From contig NZ_BBYJ01000011.1 of NCBI RefSeq assembly GCF_001528665.1, forward strand, positions 1 to 64,000: 64,000 nucleotides of DNA. The letters are read 5' to 3'. The DNA comes from Microtetraspora malaysiensis. Its GTDB lineage: Bacteria; Actinomycetota; Actinomycetes; Streptosporangiales; Streptosporangiaceae. The notes below the pieces were generated by a model that was not told the DNA's origin, ran no database searches, and was given only the letters and a program-made list of their open reading frames with translations. Made by a program: the position numbers and the translations under genes. This document shows, one piece after another, positions 51,597 to 60,554 of this stretch; the stretch's first letter is position 1; every line of letters begins with the position of its first letter.

Positions 51597-52562
51597 TCAG
51601 GTGGGCGGGTGCGGCCGGGCCGCGTCGACGAGGCGGGTGCCGAGCGCGTGGATGTGCTCGACGAGTTCGGGCGGTTCGTGCACCTGGAACGGGACGCCGA
51701 GTTGCGCGATCCACATGGCCAGTTCGTCAAGGGAGTTCGAACCGGCGGTGAGCTCGCAGGTGCCGTCGTCGGCCGGCTCGACCGCCGCCATCGTCGGCGG
51801 CATCCGGGCGGCGATGACGTCGGCCGGGGCGTGCACCGTGAACCGGCCGCGGTAGCGGTACGGGTCGACGGAGATCCGCTCGGAGACGTAGCGGACGAGG
51901 TCGGCACTGGGCGGCTCGCGGGGCGTGAAGCGCGGCCCGTTCGGGGTGTGCAGGCGCAGCCGGTCGACGCGGAACGTGCGCCAGTCGCCCCGGCCGGTGT
52001 CCCACGCCACCAGGTACCAGCGGCGACCCGAGTTCACCAGCCGGTACGGCTCGGCGGTGCGGCGGTCCTCGGTGCCGTTGTGGGAGCGGTAGTCGAACCG
52101 CAGGCTTTCCCGGTGGCGGACGGCCGCGGCGATCGCGGTGAGCACGGCCGGATCCACGGCCGCGGCCCGGCCCGCCAGCGGGACCGTGACCGACCGCAGG
52201 TCGCCGACGCGGTGCCGGAGCCGGGACGGGAGGACCTGCTCAAGCTTGGCGAGGGCGCGAACCGAGGTCTCCTGGATGCCCGCCACACCGGAGACGGCGG
52301 CGGTGCCGAGTCCGATGGCGACCGCGACCGCCTCGTCGTCGTCCAGCAGCAGCGGCGGGAGTCCGGTGCCGGCGCCGAGCCGGTAGCCGGGTGTGCCCGC
52401 GGCGGCGTGCACGACGTAGCCGAGTTCGCGTAGCCGGTCGATGTCGCGGCGGATCGTGCGGTGCGAGACCCCGAGCCGGTCGGCCAGCTCGGCGCCCGGC
52501 CAGTCCCTGGGGGTCTGCAGCAGCGACAGCAGTCGCAGCAGTCGCGCGGAGGTCTCCAGCAT
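51597..52562 (-). CDS. YafY/WYL-domain transcriptional regulator
   Basis: This 321-residue regulator has an N-terminal HTH_11 (L-A-D-R-L-G-V-S-H-R-T-I-R-R-D-I-D-R-L) and a WYL domain (P-Y-R-L-V-N-S-G-R-R-W-Y-L-V-A-W-D), followed by a WCX-like C-terminal region. It is divergent from an epoxide hydrolase over only 43 bp that hold a clear inverted repeat, so it probably controls both genes. Confidence 0.88.
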   Translation of the reverse strand: MLETSARLLRLLSLLQTPRDWPGAELADRLGVSHRTIRRDIDRLRELGYVVHAAAGTPGYRLGAGTGLPPLLLDDDEAVAVAIGLGTAAVSGVAGIQETSVRALAKLEQVLPSRLRHRVGDLRSVTVPLAGRAAAVDPAVLTAIAAAVRHRESLRFDYRSHNGTEDRRTAEPYRLVNSGRRWYLVAWDTGRGDWRTFRVDRLRLHTPNGPRFTPREPPSADLVRYVSERISVDPYRYRGRFTVHAPADVIAARMPPTMAAVEPADDGTCELTAGSNSLDELAMWIAQLGVPFQVHEPPELVEHIHALGTRLVDAARPHPPT

Positions 52563-52573
52563 GATGCCGATCC

Positions 52574-52592
52574 TAGGACCGAACCTGTCCTA
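52574..52592. promoter_or_regulatory. Operator between the WYL regulator and epoxide hydrolase
   Basis: TAGGAC-N7-GTCCTA is an exact inverted repeat in the 43-bp divergent spacer, so a bound protein would block both promoters. It is the only strong palindrome there. Confidence 0.55.
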
Positions 52593-52605
52593 ACCGATAT
52601 CTACC

Positions 52606-53760
52606 GTGGCAGACATGAACAACGACCTGCGAATCACCCCGTTCCGGATCGACATCCCGCAGGCGCAGCTGGACGACCTGCACGGTCGGCTGGCGGCGGC
52701 CCGCTGGCCGGACGAGCTGCCCGGTGTGGGCTGGTCCTACGGGGTCCCCGTCGGCTACGCGAAGAAACTGGCCGAGTACTGGCGCACCACTTTCGACTGG
52801 CGGGCCGCCGAGGCGCGACTGAACGCCTTCGCGCAGTTCACGACCCCCGTCGACGGGCAGAACATCCACTTCCTGCACGTCCGCTCGCCCGAACCCGACG
52901 CGCTGCCGCTGATCATCACGCACGGCTGGCCGGGCTCGGTCGCCGAGTTCTTGAAGGTCATCGGCCCGCTCACCGACCCGGCGGCGCACGGTGGCGACCC
53001 GGCCGACGCCTTCCACGTCGTCGCCCCGTCGATCCCCGGGTTCGGCTTCTCCGGTCCCACCACCGAGACCGGCTGGGACCTGCAGCGGGTCGCGCGGGCG
53101 TGGGCGGAGCTGATGGACCGGCTCGGCTACCGGCGGTACGGCGCGCAGGGCGGCGACAGCGGCGCGGTCATCGCGCCGATGCTCGGCCGCGCCGCGCCGC
53201 AGAACGTCGCCGGCGTGCACGTCAACGGCGCGCTCGGGTTCCCGACCGGCGACCCGGCCGACTTCGAGGGGCTCACCCATGCGGAGCTCGCCCGCCTCGG
53301 CCAGTACCAGGATCAGGACCGGGCCGGTTACGCGATCATCCAGGCGACCCGGCCGCAGACCCTCGCGTTCGGGCTGCACGACTCGCCCGCGGCGCAGCTG
53401 GCGTGGATCGTGGAGAAGTTCAAGGAGTGGACCGACCCGGCCCGCGAACTGCCCGAGGACGCGGTGGACCTCGACCAGATGCTCACCGACGTGAGCATCT
53501 ACTGGTTCACCCAGACCGCCGCCTCGGCCGCCCGTCTCTACAAGGAAGGGCAGAAGGGCTGGGGAGCGGTGGCCGAGTACTCCGCGCTGCCGCACGGCGT
53601 GGCCGTCTTCCCCGGCGACGCCGGGGTCCGGCGGATCGCCGAGCGCGAACACAACGTCGTGCACTGGTCGGAGTTCGGCCGCGGCGGCCACTTCGCCGCG
53701 ATGGAGGCCCCCGACCTGCTCGTCGAGGACGTCAGGGCCTTCTTCCGCCCCCTCCGATGA
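52606..53760 (+). CDS. Epoxide hydrolase (EHN domain, alpha/beta hydrolase)
   Basis: This 384-residue microsomal-type epoxide hydrolase opens with the EHN region ([13 protein letters not shown] and R-W-P-D-E). The alpha/beta fold follows with oxyanion H-G-W-P-G-S, nucleophile Asp in Q-G-G-D-S-G and the His of [10 protein letters not shown]. The frame starts at GTG 52606 or ATG 52615. Neither has a Shine-Dalgarno sequence, so a leaderless transcript is possible. It converts epoxides to diols. A strong hairpin follows the stop. Confidence 0.88.
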   Translation: MADMNNDLRITPFRIDIPQAQLDDLHGRLAAARWPDELPGVGWSYGVPVGYAKKLAEYWRTTFDWRAAEARLNAFAQFTTPVDGQNIHFLHVRSPEPDALPLIITHGWPGSVAEFLKVIGPLTDPAAHGGDPADAFHVVAPSIPGFGFSGPTTETGWDLQRVARAWAELMDRLGYRRYGAQGGDSGAVIAPMLGRAAPQNVAGVHVNGALGFPTGDPADFEGLTHAELARLGQYQDQDRAGYAIIQATRPQTLAFGLHDSPAAQLAWIVEKFKEWTDPARELPEDAVDLDQMLTDVSIYWFTQTAASAARLYKEGQKGWGAVAEYSALPHGVAVFPGDAGVRRIAEREHNVVHWSEFGRGGHFAAMEAPDLLVEDVRAFFRPLR

Positions 53761-53769
53761 GCTCCTGCC

Positions 53770-53793
53770 CCCCGGCGGCCACCGCCGCCGGGG
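53770..53793. terminator. Terminator of the epoxide hydrolase gene
   Basis: A perfect 10-bp stem CCCCGGCGGC/GCCGCCGGGG with loop CACC lies 10 bp after the stop codon. Confidence 0.75.
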
Positions 53794-53903
53794 CCCACGT
53801 CGGATCGACGTCAGAAGGTGAGCGCCGAATATCGCACTAATTATTCTCTTTTGGGATTGAATCTCCCATTAACGGAAAAAAGCTGTCCTAGTGTGGCGAT
53901 GTC

Positions 53904-55253
53904 ATGGCCCCTGTGCGCATATGGCAGCGATGCTCCATCAGAACCCGCTTGACGGTGATGACGACCGCCGTCATGGCGCTGATCTGCACTGTCATCGCGG
54001 CGCTCATCCTGGTGAACGTACGGGACAATGTCCGGGAATACTCCTCGAAGGACCTCGTCGCCAAGGCCGTGCAGATCAGTCAGGAGGTACGCCAGAAGGG
54101 CACGGTCTCCCACCTCCCCAAGGATCCGGACACCGCGATCCAGGTGTTCGACCCCTCCGGCGCTCTCGTCGCGGCGACACCGAACGTGGCGAACGCGCCA
54201 CCGATGACGATGCTGATCTACCGCGCCGACAACATCGCGACCAGTGACATCTGCACCCTGCGGGCCTTCCCGGGCGAGTGCAAGATCGGCGTCTATTTTC
54301 CCTTCCACGTGTCCGACGGGATCTGGCGGCTCCATATGGTCGTCTCCGACGTCCCCTGGTACATCAGCCCCCGTTTGCTGGGCCTGCTCATCGGGGGCTG
54401 GCTCCTGCTGGTCGGGGTCACCGCCCTGGCCGCCTACCGGGCCGTGAGCAGCACGCTCGCACCGGTGGACGCGATGACGTCCAAGCTGGCCGAGATCACC
54501 GGTGGCGACCTGAGCCAGCGGGTGCCGGTGCCCTGGTTCCACGACGAGCTGCGCCGGCTCGCGGAACGGGCGAATCAGACGTTGGACCGGGCGGAGCGCG
54601 CGGTGGAACAGCAGCGCCGTTTCGCCTCCGATACGTCCCATGATCTGCGCACCCCCTTGACCGCCATGCACACCGAGCTCGATGAGGCGCTCCTCCATCC
54701 TGAGGAGACCGACTGGCCGCGCACCGCGCGTACGGTGCTGGGCAGCCTGGAACGGCTGCAGGTCATGGTCGCCAGCCTGCTGGACATCGCGCGCCTGGAC
54801 GCGGGCGCTCCCAGGCGACGCGAACCCGTCGACCTGGCCGAGCTGGTGAAGTCCGAGCTGGTACGGCGGGCACGCAAGGTCACGGTGACCGAGCAGCTCA
54901 CCCCCGGCGTGGTGGTCGACGGCGACCCGCTGCACCTGTCCCGGCTCCTGGGCAACCTTCTCGACAACGCGGAGCGCCACGCCGAGCGCAACGTGACGGT
55001 CGAGGTCGCTCGCGATGACGGATCAGCGGTGCTCGAAGTGGTGGACGACGGCGACGGCATCCCGCCCGATCAACGAGAGATCGTCTTCCAGCGTTTCGCC
55101 CGGCTGGACGCCTCACGGAGAAAGGACGCCGGGGGCACCGGCCTCGGCCTGCCGATCGCCCGGCAGATCGCGGAGAGCCACGGCGGCACGCTCACGATCG
55201 GCGACTCCCCGCGCGGTGCCAGGTTCGTGCTCCGTCTGCCGTTGCGCTCATGA
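53904..55253 (+). CDS. Orphan sensor histidine kinase
   Basis: The 449-residue kinase has TM1 near residues 15-38, an extracytoplasmic sensor of about 115 residues (two cysteines in I-C-T-L-R-A-F-P-G-E-C), TM2 near 155-180, a HAMP region, the H-box T-S-H-D-L-R-T-P-L, an N-box L-G-N-L-L-D-N-A-E-R-H-A, and G1/G2 text D-D-G-D-G-I-P and G-T-G-L-G-L. No response regulator is adjacent, so it is an orphan here. The upstream 60 bp (53832-53885) is unusually AT-rich for this window and probably contains the promoter. Confidence 0.88.
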   Translation: MAPVRIWQRCSIRTRLTVMTTAVMALICTVIAALILVNVRDNVREYSSKDLVAKAVQISQEVRQKGTVSHLPKDPDTAIQVFDPSGALVAATPNVANAPPMTMLIYRADNIATSDICTLRAFPGECKIGVYFPFHVSDGIWRLHMVVSDVPWYISPRLLGLLIGGWLLLVGVTALAAYRAVSSTLAPVDAMTSKLAEITGGDLSQRVPVPWFHDELRRLAERANQTLDRAERAVEQQRRFASDTSHDLRTPLTAMHTELDEALLHPEETDWPRTARTVLGSLERLQVMVASLLDIARLDAGAPRRREPVDLAELVKSELVRRARKVTVTEQLTPGVVVDGDPLHLSRLLGNLLDNAERHAERNVTVEVARDDGSAVLEVVDDGDGIPPDQREIVFQRFARLDASRRKDAGGTGLGLPIARQIAESHGGTLTIGDSPRGARFVLRLPLRS

Positions 55254-55395
55254 AGCGCACGGCAGGCCGACGGTCCGGTGCCCGGCCCCACGCCCCGGGG
55301 TCTCACTGAGTGGAATGCCTTGCCGCACGCGCTGTTCCGGGAATCGTGCCAGGCGTGGGATAGTTCAGGGGGTGAAGCAAGCGGGGCGGGGAGTC

Positions 55396-55848
55396 GTGGC
55401 GGAGATGCGAATCGAGTGGCCGGACCCAGAGGGCCAGGAGATCGTGGAGCGTCTGTTCGCCGTGGCGGTCGCCCTGCGCGTGCACTTCGAGGAGACCGCC
55501 GCCGATGTCGGGCTCACCGTCCCACAGGCTCACACGCTGATCCACCTCCAGGAGCCCCAGCGCATGGGGGAGGTGGCCGCATATCTGCGCTGCGAGCCCT
55601 CCCACGTGACCGCGATCGCCGACTCCCTTGAGCGGTGCGGCCTCCTGCGGCGGGAACCGGACCCGGAGGATCGTAGGGCCAAACGGCTTCTCCTCACAAG
55701 TAGCGGACAGCAGCTCAGGGATCGCCTCGTGGCCCGCCTGTTCGAAAGTGCGCCGATCATCTCGGTGCTCGATGCCGACCAACGGATCGAGTTGCTGTCG
55801 CTCCTGCGTACGGCGCAGTCAGCGGCCGGTTCCGACATCCGGCACTGA
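55396..55848 (+). CDS. MarR-family regulator
   Basis: This protein of about 150 residues has a MarR winged helix: V-G-L-T-V-P-Q-A-H-T-L-I-H-L, M-G-E-V-A-A-Y-L-R-C-E-P-S-H-V-T-A-I-A-D-S-L-E-R-C-G-L-L-R-R and D-P-E-D-R-R-A-K-R-L-L-L-T. The start is unclear: a GTG at 55372 gives eight more residues, whereas the GTG at 55396 has GGGGAG close upstream. A CACTGAGTG palindrome (55304-55312) lies before it. It may regulate the DoxX gene that follows 237 bp later. Confidence 0.82.
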   Translation: MAEMRIEWPDPEGQEIVERLFAVAVALRVHFEETAADVGLTVPQAHTLIHLQEPQRMGEVAAYLRCEPSHVTAIADSLERCGLLRREPDPEDRRAKRLLLTSSGQQLRDRLVARLFESAPIISVLDADQRIELLSLLRTAQSAAGSDIRH

Positions 55849-56085
55849 ACCTCCGAGGGCGGCCGAAGCGGTTCGCCCTCTCTTCGTCCCGTTTCTGCCG
55901 GCTCGATGCCGTCGGCAGCGCCACCGGCGGCTGAGCGCTGCCTGACAGCCGTCGCCTCACCGGCCCTGCGCGTCGTGCGCGTATCGCCGCTGATCGTTCC
56001 CGGTGGGGCCCTGTTGGCGCCCGAAATAACTTCTGATAGAAAACAGTTCATTCACTGAAGTAATCTCTGTGAGGAGACCATCACC

Positions 56086-56445
56086 ATGTTCATCGCCGCC
56101 GCCGCCGCCGTCCTGTCCGTCCTGCTGGCCCTCGCCTTTGCCGGAGCCGGCTTCCCGAAGGTCTCCGGCAAGGGCGACATGGCGGCTCAGCTCGGCAGAC
56201 TCGGGGTGCCCGCCGGGCTCATGCGCGTCATCGGCGCACTGGAGATCCTCGGAGCCGTCGGCCTGGTCGTCGGGCTGTGGATCGGAGTGCTCGGCGTCGC
56301 GGCCGCGGCCGGTCTGGCGCTCCTGATGGCCGGCGCCGTCGCCACTCACATCAAGGCTCGCGACACCGCCAAGAGCAGCTTGCCGTCGCTGGTTCTGCTG
56401 GTGCTCAGCGCGGTCGCGGCCGCTCTCGGCCTGGCCGCCCTCTAA
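56086..56445 (+). CDS. DoxX-like membrane protein
   Basis: This 119-residue protein has four hydrophobic helices and the DoxX-family core G-A-G-F-P-K-V, L-G-V-P-A-G-L-M-R-V-I-G-A-L-E-I-L-G-A-V-G-L. DoxX-like proteins are linked to redox or sulfur-compound stress, but most are uncharacterised. GAGGAG precedes the ATG. The 237-bp region after the MarR gene has no other gene. Its last 60 bp are AT-rich with a CAGT-N6-ACTG inverted repeat, a possible MarR site. Confidence 0.82.
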   Translation: MFIAAAAAVLSVLLALAFAGAGFPKVSGKGDMAAQLGRLGVPAGLMRVIGALEILGAVGLVVGLWIGVLGVAAAAGLALLMAGAVATHIKARDTAKSSLPSLVLLVLSAVAAALGLAAL

Positions 56446-56503
56446 AGGGCGAAGTCGGTTCGGGCCTGGTACGAAGGCCGCAAGACCGGACGGTGGCGGG
56501 ACG

Positions 56504-57658
56504 TCAGGCGCTCACCTGCGGCAGCTCGACGGCGATCGTGAGGCCGCCCTCCTCGCGGGGTTCGGCGGCCACGGTGCCGCCGTGCGCCTCGGCGACCACC
56601 CGGACGATGGACAGCCCGAGCCCGCTGCCCCGGTCGGAGCGCAGCCGGTCGCCGTGCAACCGCCGGAACGGTTCGAAGATCGTCTCGATCTCGTACGGCG
56701 GTACGGGCAGGCCGGTGTTGGACACGACCAGCTCCACCCGGTCGGTCCGCCGCCGGGTGGACACCCACACCTCGCCGCCCGTGTGGTTGTGCCGGATCGC
56801 GTTCTCCACCAGGTTCTGCACGAGCCGCTCGACCAGGACGGTCTCGCCCGCGGTGGGCGCGGGGTCGAGCAGCCGGTGGACGGTCACGCCCTGCTCCTTG
56901 GCCTCGCCGGCGGCCAGGTCGAGCACGTGCTCGGCCACGTCGGCGAGGTCGAACGGCCGCCGGTCGAGCACCTCCCGCTCGCCCTCGGCCAGGGCGAGGA
57001 GGCCGTTGATCAGCCGTTCGTGCCGGGTGTTGACCACGAGCAGGGACTCGCCGAGCCGCTTGACGTCCTCGCTCGCGTCGGACCGCCGGACCGCCACGTC
57101 CACCAGCGTGCGGTTGATGGTGAGCGGCGTGCGCAACTCGTGCGAGGCGTTGGCGATGAACCGCCGCTGACCGTCGAACGAGCGGGACAACCGGGCGAGG
57201 ACGATGTCGATGGTGTCGGCCAGCTCCTTGACCTCGTCGTCCGGCCCCGTGTGGGAGATGCGTTCGGTGAGGTCGTGGCTCTGGGCGACGCGCACCGCGC
57301 GCGCCGTGACCGACCGCACGGGGAGCATCGTCCATCCGGCGGCCCGCCAACCGACCGCCGCCGCCAGCCCGCCGCCCGCGAGGACCGCGACGCCGCCCCA
57401 GACCAGCACGTTCTTGATCGCGTCGGCCTGGTAGACACGCCTGACCTGCGCGACCCGCTGCCCGGCGATGTAGTACTCGTCGGTGCCGGGCCAGATGGTG
57501 CGCCCCGCGGCGTTGATGTGCCCCGGCTGCCGGAGTCCGTCGCGCGGTTCCAGGCTCTGCCGTACGACGAAGGCGAGCACCGCGACCAGGATGAGGCCGA
57601 CGAGGACGAAGACTCCGCCGCACGCGAGGGCGAACCGGAGCCGGACGCTGCTCTTCAC
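56504..57658 (-). CDS. Sensor histidine kinase of a two-component system
   Basis: The 384-residue kinase has TM1 (about residues 8-32), a short outer loop of about 55 residues, TM2 (about 82-105), HAMP, the H-box N-A-S-H-E-L-R-T-P-L, N-box L-V-E-N-A-I-R-H-N and G-S-G-L-G-L-S-I-V. The GTG at 57658 overlaps the response-regulator stop (GTGA), so the pair is co-translated. The very short sensor loop suggests it reads a membrane signal. Confidence 0.9.
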   Translation of the reverse strand: MKSSVRLRFALACGGVFVLVGLILVAVLAFVVRQSLEPRDGLRQPGHINAAGRTIWPGTDEYYIAGQRVAQVRRVYQADAIKNVLVWGGVAVLAGGGLAAAVGWRAAGWTMLPVRSVTARAVRVAQSHDLTERISHTGPDDEVKELADTIDIVLARLSRSFDGQRRFIANASHELRTPLTINRTLVDVAVRRSDASEDVKRLGESLLVVNTRHERLINGLLALAEGEREVLDRRPFDLADVAEHVLDLAAGEAKEQGVTVHRLLDPAPTAGETVLVERLVQNLVENAIRHNHTGGEVWVSTRRRTDRVELVVSNTGLPVPPYEIETIFEPFRRLHGDRLRSDRGSGLGLSIVRVVAEAHGGTVAAEPREEGGLTIAVELPQVSA

Positions 57659-58311
57659 GGGATTCGGTACCCCGCTCCGGTGACGGTCTCGATGACCGGC
57701 GGGTCGCCGATCTTGCGGCGCAGCTTCATCATCGTGGTGCGCACCGTGTTGGTGAACGGGTCGATGTGCTCGTCCCACACCTTCTCCAGCAACGTCTCGG
57801 CGGAGACCACCGCCCCGCGGGCGCGCAGCAGCTCGGCCAGCAGGCCGAACTCCTTGCGCGCCAGCGGCACGTAGCGCCCGTCCCGGAACGCCTGCCGGTG
57901 CGCCCAGTCGAGGCGGATGCCCGCCCGCTCCAGGATCGGCGGATCGGCCGCCCGGACCCGGCGGCCCAGCGCGTGGACCCGGGCCACCAGCTCCTCGAAC
58001 GCGAACGGTTTGGGGAGGTAGTCGTCGGCCCCGAGGGAGAGGCCCGCCACCCGGGAGCGCACGTCGGCCGACGCGGTGAGCATGAGGATGCGCACGGGCA
58101 CGGCGTCGGCCACCACGGCCCGGCACACCTCGTCGCCGTGCATGCCCGGCAGGTCCCGGTCCAGGATCAGCACGTCGTAGTCGTTGACGCGGACCCGTTC
58201 CAGCGCCGCCTCCCCGTCGTAGGCGACGTCCACGGCGAGCGCCTCCCCGCGCAGCCCCTCCGCGATCGAGTCGGCGAGCATCCGCTCGTCCTCGGCGACC
58301 AATACCCGCAA
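57655..58311 (-). CDS. OmpR/PhoB-type response regulator
   Basis: This is a 218-residue response regulator. The receiver has L-V-A-E-D-E-R, phospho-Asp in D-V-L-I-L-D-R-D-L-P-G, T-A-S and L-P-K-P-F. The C-terminal winged helix has R-K-E-F-G-L-L-A-E-L-L and V-R-T-T-M-M-K-L-R-R-K-I. The TTG at 58311 was chosen because AGGGGG precedes it and the receiver then begins at L-R-V-L-V; an ATG at 58386 would add 25 unrelated residues. It is translationally coupled to the kinase. Confidence 0.88.
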   Translation of the reverse strand: MRVLVAEDERMLADSIAEGLRGEALAVDVAYDGEAALERVRVNDYDVLILDRDLPGMHGDEVCRAVVADAVPVRILMLTASADVRSRVAGLSLGADDYLPKPFAFEELVARVHALGRRVRAADPPILERAGIRLDWAHRQAFRDGRYVPLARKEFGLLAELLRARGAVVSAETLLEKVWDEHIDPFTNTVRTTMMKLRRKIGDPPVIETVTGAGYRIP

Positions 58312-58495
58312 CGTGCCCCCTATGTCATGCGATGCCGTCGAGCTGTTCGTCGAAATGCCGTCGAATCGCGCCACCATGCCATCCACGCCATAACGCGGAC
58401 ATAACCAGATCAGGTGACGCCGAGTTTAGCGATCATCGGTTTCAGTTCTCCTCTGATGCCGGGAACCGCCCGGCCCTGGATCAGGGGGACCATCC

Positions 58496-59953
58496 ATGCT
58501 CACGTCACCGGGTGGCGTCCAGACAGAACAGACCGAACCCGTCACGGAGGGCGTCACGGAGGGCGTCACGGAAAGCGGTGGCGCGCGCCACCGCCTGCGC
58601 CGGGCGCTCAGCTCGGGTCACAGCCTGTTCGTCGTCGTGATCACCCTGGCGGCGGCGCTGCGCGCCGTCGTGATGCTCGGCTACACCACCGCCCAGCTCT
58701 ACTGGTACGACTCGTTCACCTACCTGGACACGGCCGTCCATCTGAAGCCCGGCGGCGCGTTCCATCCCGCCGGCTACTCGTTCTTCCTGCGGCTGCTCTG
58801 GCCGTTCCACAGCGTCTCGCTCGTGGTCGGGCTGCAGCACGTCATGGGGCTCGGCATGGGCCTGATGATCTATCTCCTGCTGCGCCGCCGCTCACTGCCC
58901 GCGTGGGGCGCGACGCTGGCCACGGTGCCCGTGCTGTTCAACCCGTCGTTCCTGCGGCTCGAACACTCCGTGCTCTCCGACACCCAGGTCACGTTCCTCG
59001 TCATCGCCGCGCTGACGGTCCTCATGTGGCGGGCGAAGCCCTCGGTGCGGTCCGCCGCCGTGGCCGGGGTGCTGCTCGCGGTGGCCGGGCTCACCCGGAC
59101 GGCCGCGGCGCCGCTGCTCGCCCTGTTCGTGCTCTACCTGGTCCTGCAGCGGGTCGGATGGCGGCACGTGGTCGCGCTGGCCATCGCGGGGACGCTGCCG
59201 CTCGCCGCCTACGCGGGCTGGTATCAGCAGCACCACGGGCGCTTCGCGCTCAGCGGCTCGGACGGAGTGGCGCTGTGGGCACGCACCATGACGTTCGCCG
59301 ACTGCTCGAAGATCAAGCCGCCGGCCGAGGAGGCGCGGCTCTGCCCGAACGGCACCGTCGTCGACGCCGCCGGTGAGTACGTGTGGGCCGCGGACGCCTC
59401 GCTCAACCGGCTGCCCGGCGACCGCTTCTCCCACAACGACCTGGCCAGGTCCTTCGCGCTGCGCGCCATCGCCGCCCAGCCGCTCGACTACCTGCGCGAG
59501 GTCGTCTCCGACGCGTCGCTCGCCTTCGCGTGGACGCCCGTGAGCCACCCGAAGCGGGTCGTCCCGGCGCTGTCGCTTCCGGTCGGCTCGTGGCCGCTGC
59601 CCTCGTTCCCGCTCATCCACCAGGTCCGGGTGGAGTACGACCCCGCCATCCGCGGGATGGCGTCCGTCGCGCCCTACGACGCGTTCTTCGCGGCCTACCG
59701 TTTCCCGAACGTCCTGCACGGCCCGCTGTTCGGCGTGGTCCTGCTGCTCGGCGGCCTCGGCGCGATCGGGCGGCGGCGTCCGGCGCTGCTCCCGTGGACG
59801 GCGGCGATGTTCCTGTTCGTCGGGCCGATCGCCGCGCTCGACTTCGACCATCGCTACATGCTGCCCGCGGTCCCGATCGCGTGCATCGCCGCGGCGCTGG
59901 GCGCGGCGAGCCTGTGGCGTGCCCGCCGCGGCCGCCGCGCGACCGCTCGGTGA
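58496..59953 (+). CDS. GT-C membrane glycosyltransferase
   Basis: The 485-residue integral membrane protein has about 9-11 helices and the PMT/ArnT-like GT-C layout. A first-loop acidic motif Y-W-Y-D-S-F-T-Y-L follows TM1, and extracytoplasmic loops with W-A-R-T-M-T-F-A-D-C and L-C-P-N-G come later. Such enzymes move sugars from polyprenyl-phosphate donors. An N-terminal hydrophilic leader contains a three-fold V-T-E-G repeat from a 12-bp DNA repeat (58541-58576). A fragment of a paralogue lies at 12982-13278. AGGGGGA precedes the ATG. Confidence 0.83.
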   Translation: MLTSPGGVQTEQTEPVTEGVTEGVTESGGARHRLRRALSSGHSLFVVVITLAAALRAVVMLGYTTAQLYWYDSFTYLDTAVHLKPGGAFHPAGYSFFLRLLWPFHSVSLVVGLQHVMGLGMGLMIYLLLRRRSLPAWGATLATVPVLFNPSFLRLEHSVLSDTQVTFLVIAALTVLMWRAKPSVRSAAVAGVLLAVAGLTRTAAAPLLALFVLYLVLQRVGWRHVVALAIAGTLPLAAYAGWYQQHHGRFALSGSDGVALWARTMTFADCSKIKPPAEEARLCPNGTVVDAAGEYVWAADASLNRLPGDRFSHNDLARSFALRAIAAQPLDYLREVVSDASLAFAWTPVSHPKRVVPALSLPVGSWPLPSFPLIHQVRVEYDPAIRGMASVAPYDAFFAAYRFPNVLHGPLFGVVLLLGGLGAIGRRRPALLPWTAAMFLFVGPIAALDFDHRYMLPAVPIACIAAALGAASLWRARRGRRATAR

Positions 59954-59973
59954 AGCGCCGGTGACCAGTACAC

Positions 59974-60004
59974 CCACTGGCCACGGGCCGGCCGTGCCCG
60001 GTGG
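59974..60004. terminator. Stem-loop after the glycosyltransferase gene
   Basis: Thirteen-bp arms (59974-59986 and 59992-60004) pair at 11 positions around a GCCGG loop, 20 bp after the stop codon. Confidence 0.6.
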
Positions 60005-60110
60005 CTGTACCCGGCATTCGTAACGAATTCGTGGTCGCGGACGATTGTTCTGGATGAGCGGCCAGGTATCCGATTGTGCGGGACGACCGCGGGGCGGACC
60101 TGGAGGTGGC

Positions 60111-60554
60111 GTGCTCGTAAGCGACGTCATGACGGCGTTCCCGGCCTACATACGGCTCGGCGCGACCATCCGGCGGGCGGCTGAGTTGGTCAGCGTGTCG
60201 GAGGTCGGTCAGTTGATGGTCCTGGACCACGACGGCCGGTTCGCCGGGTCACTGTCCGAGGAGGACCTGGTGCGGGCCATGCTCCCCGGCTTCGACGACG
60301 TGACCGCCGCCGGCGGCACGCTCGCCGACGCGTTCCGGGTTTTCCTGGAGCGGGGCCGCGCCCTCGCCGACCGCGTCATCGACCCTCTCGTCGTGCGCGA
60401 CGCGGCGACGGTCCGGTCGATCGACGAACTCGCCCGGGCGGCGATCGTGATGGTCGACCGCGGGATTCGACGGCTTCCCGTGGTCGACGACGGGACCCTC
60501 GTGGGCACGTTGTCCCGGGCCGATCTGTGCCGTGCGGTGATCTACCATTCCTGA
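60111..60554 (+). CDS. CBS-domain pair protein
   Basis: This 147-residue protein consists of two CBS motifs (V-S-D-V-M-T...V-G-Q-L-M-V-L-D-H-D-G-R-F-A-G and I-D-P-L-V-V...R-G-I-R-R-L-P-V-V-D-D-G-T-L-V-G-T-L-S-R-A-D-L-C-R). CBS pairs bind adenosyl nucleotides and act as energy sensors. The GTG at 60111 has GGAGG 4 nt upstream. Its 3' end overlaps the beginning of the giant FHA-IDO frame, so the two are likely translated together, and the CBS protein may be a regulatory partner of that oxygenase. Confidence 0.88.
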   Translation: MLVSDVMTAFPAYIRLGATIRRAAELVSVSEVGQLMVLDHDGRFAGSLSEEDLVRAMLPGFDDVTAAGGTLADAFRVFLERGRALADRVIDPLVVRDAATVRSIDELARAAIVMVDRGIRRLPVVDDGTLVGTLSRADLCRAVIYHS

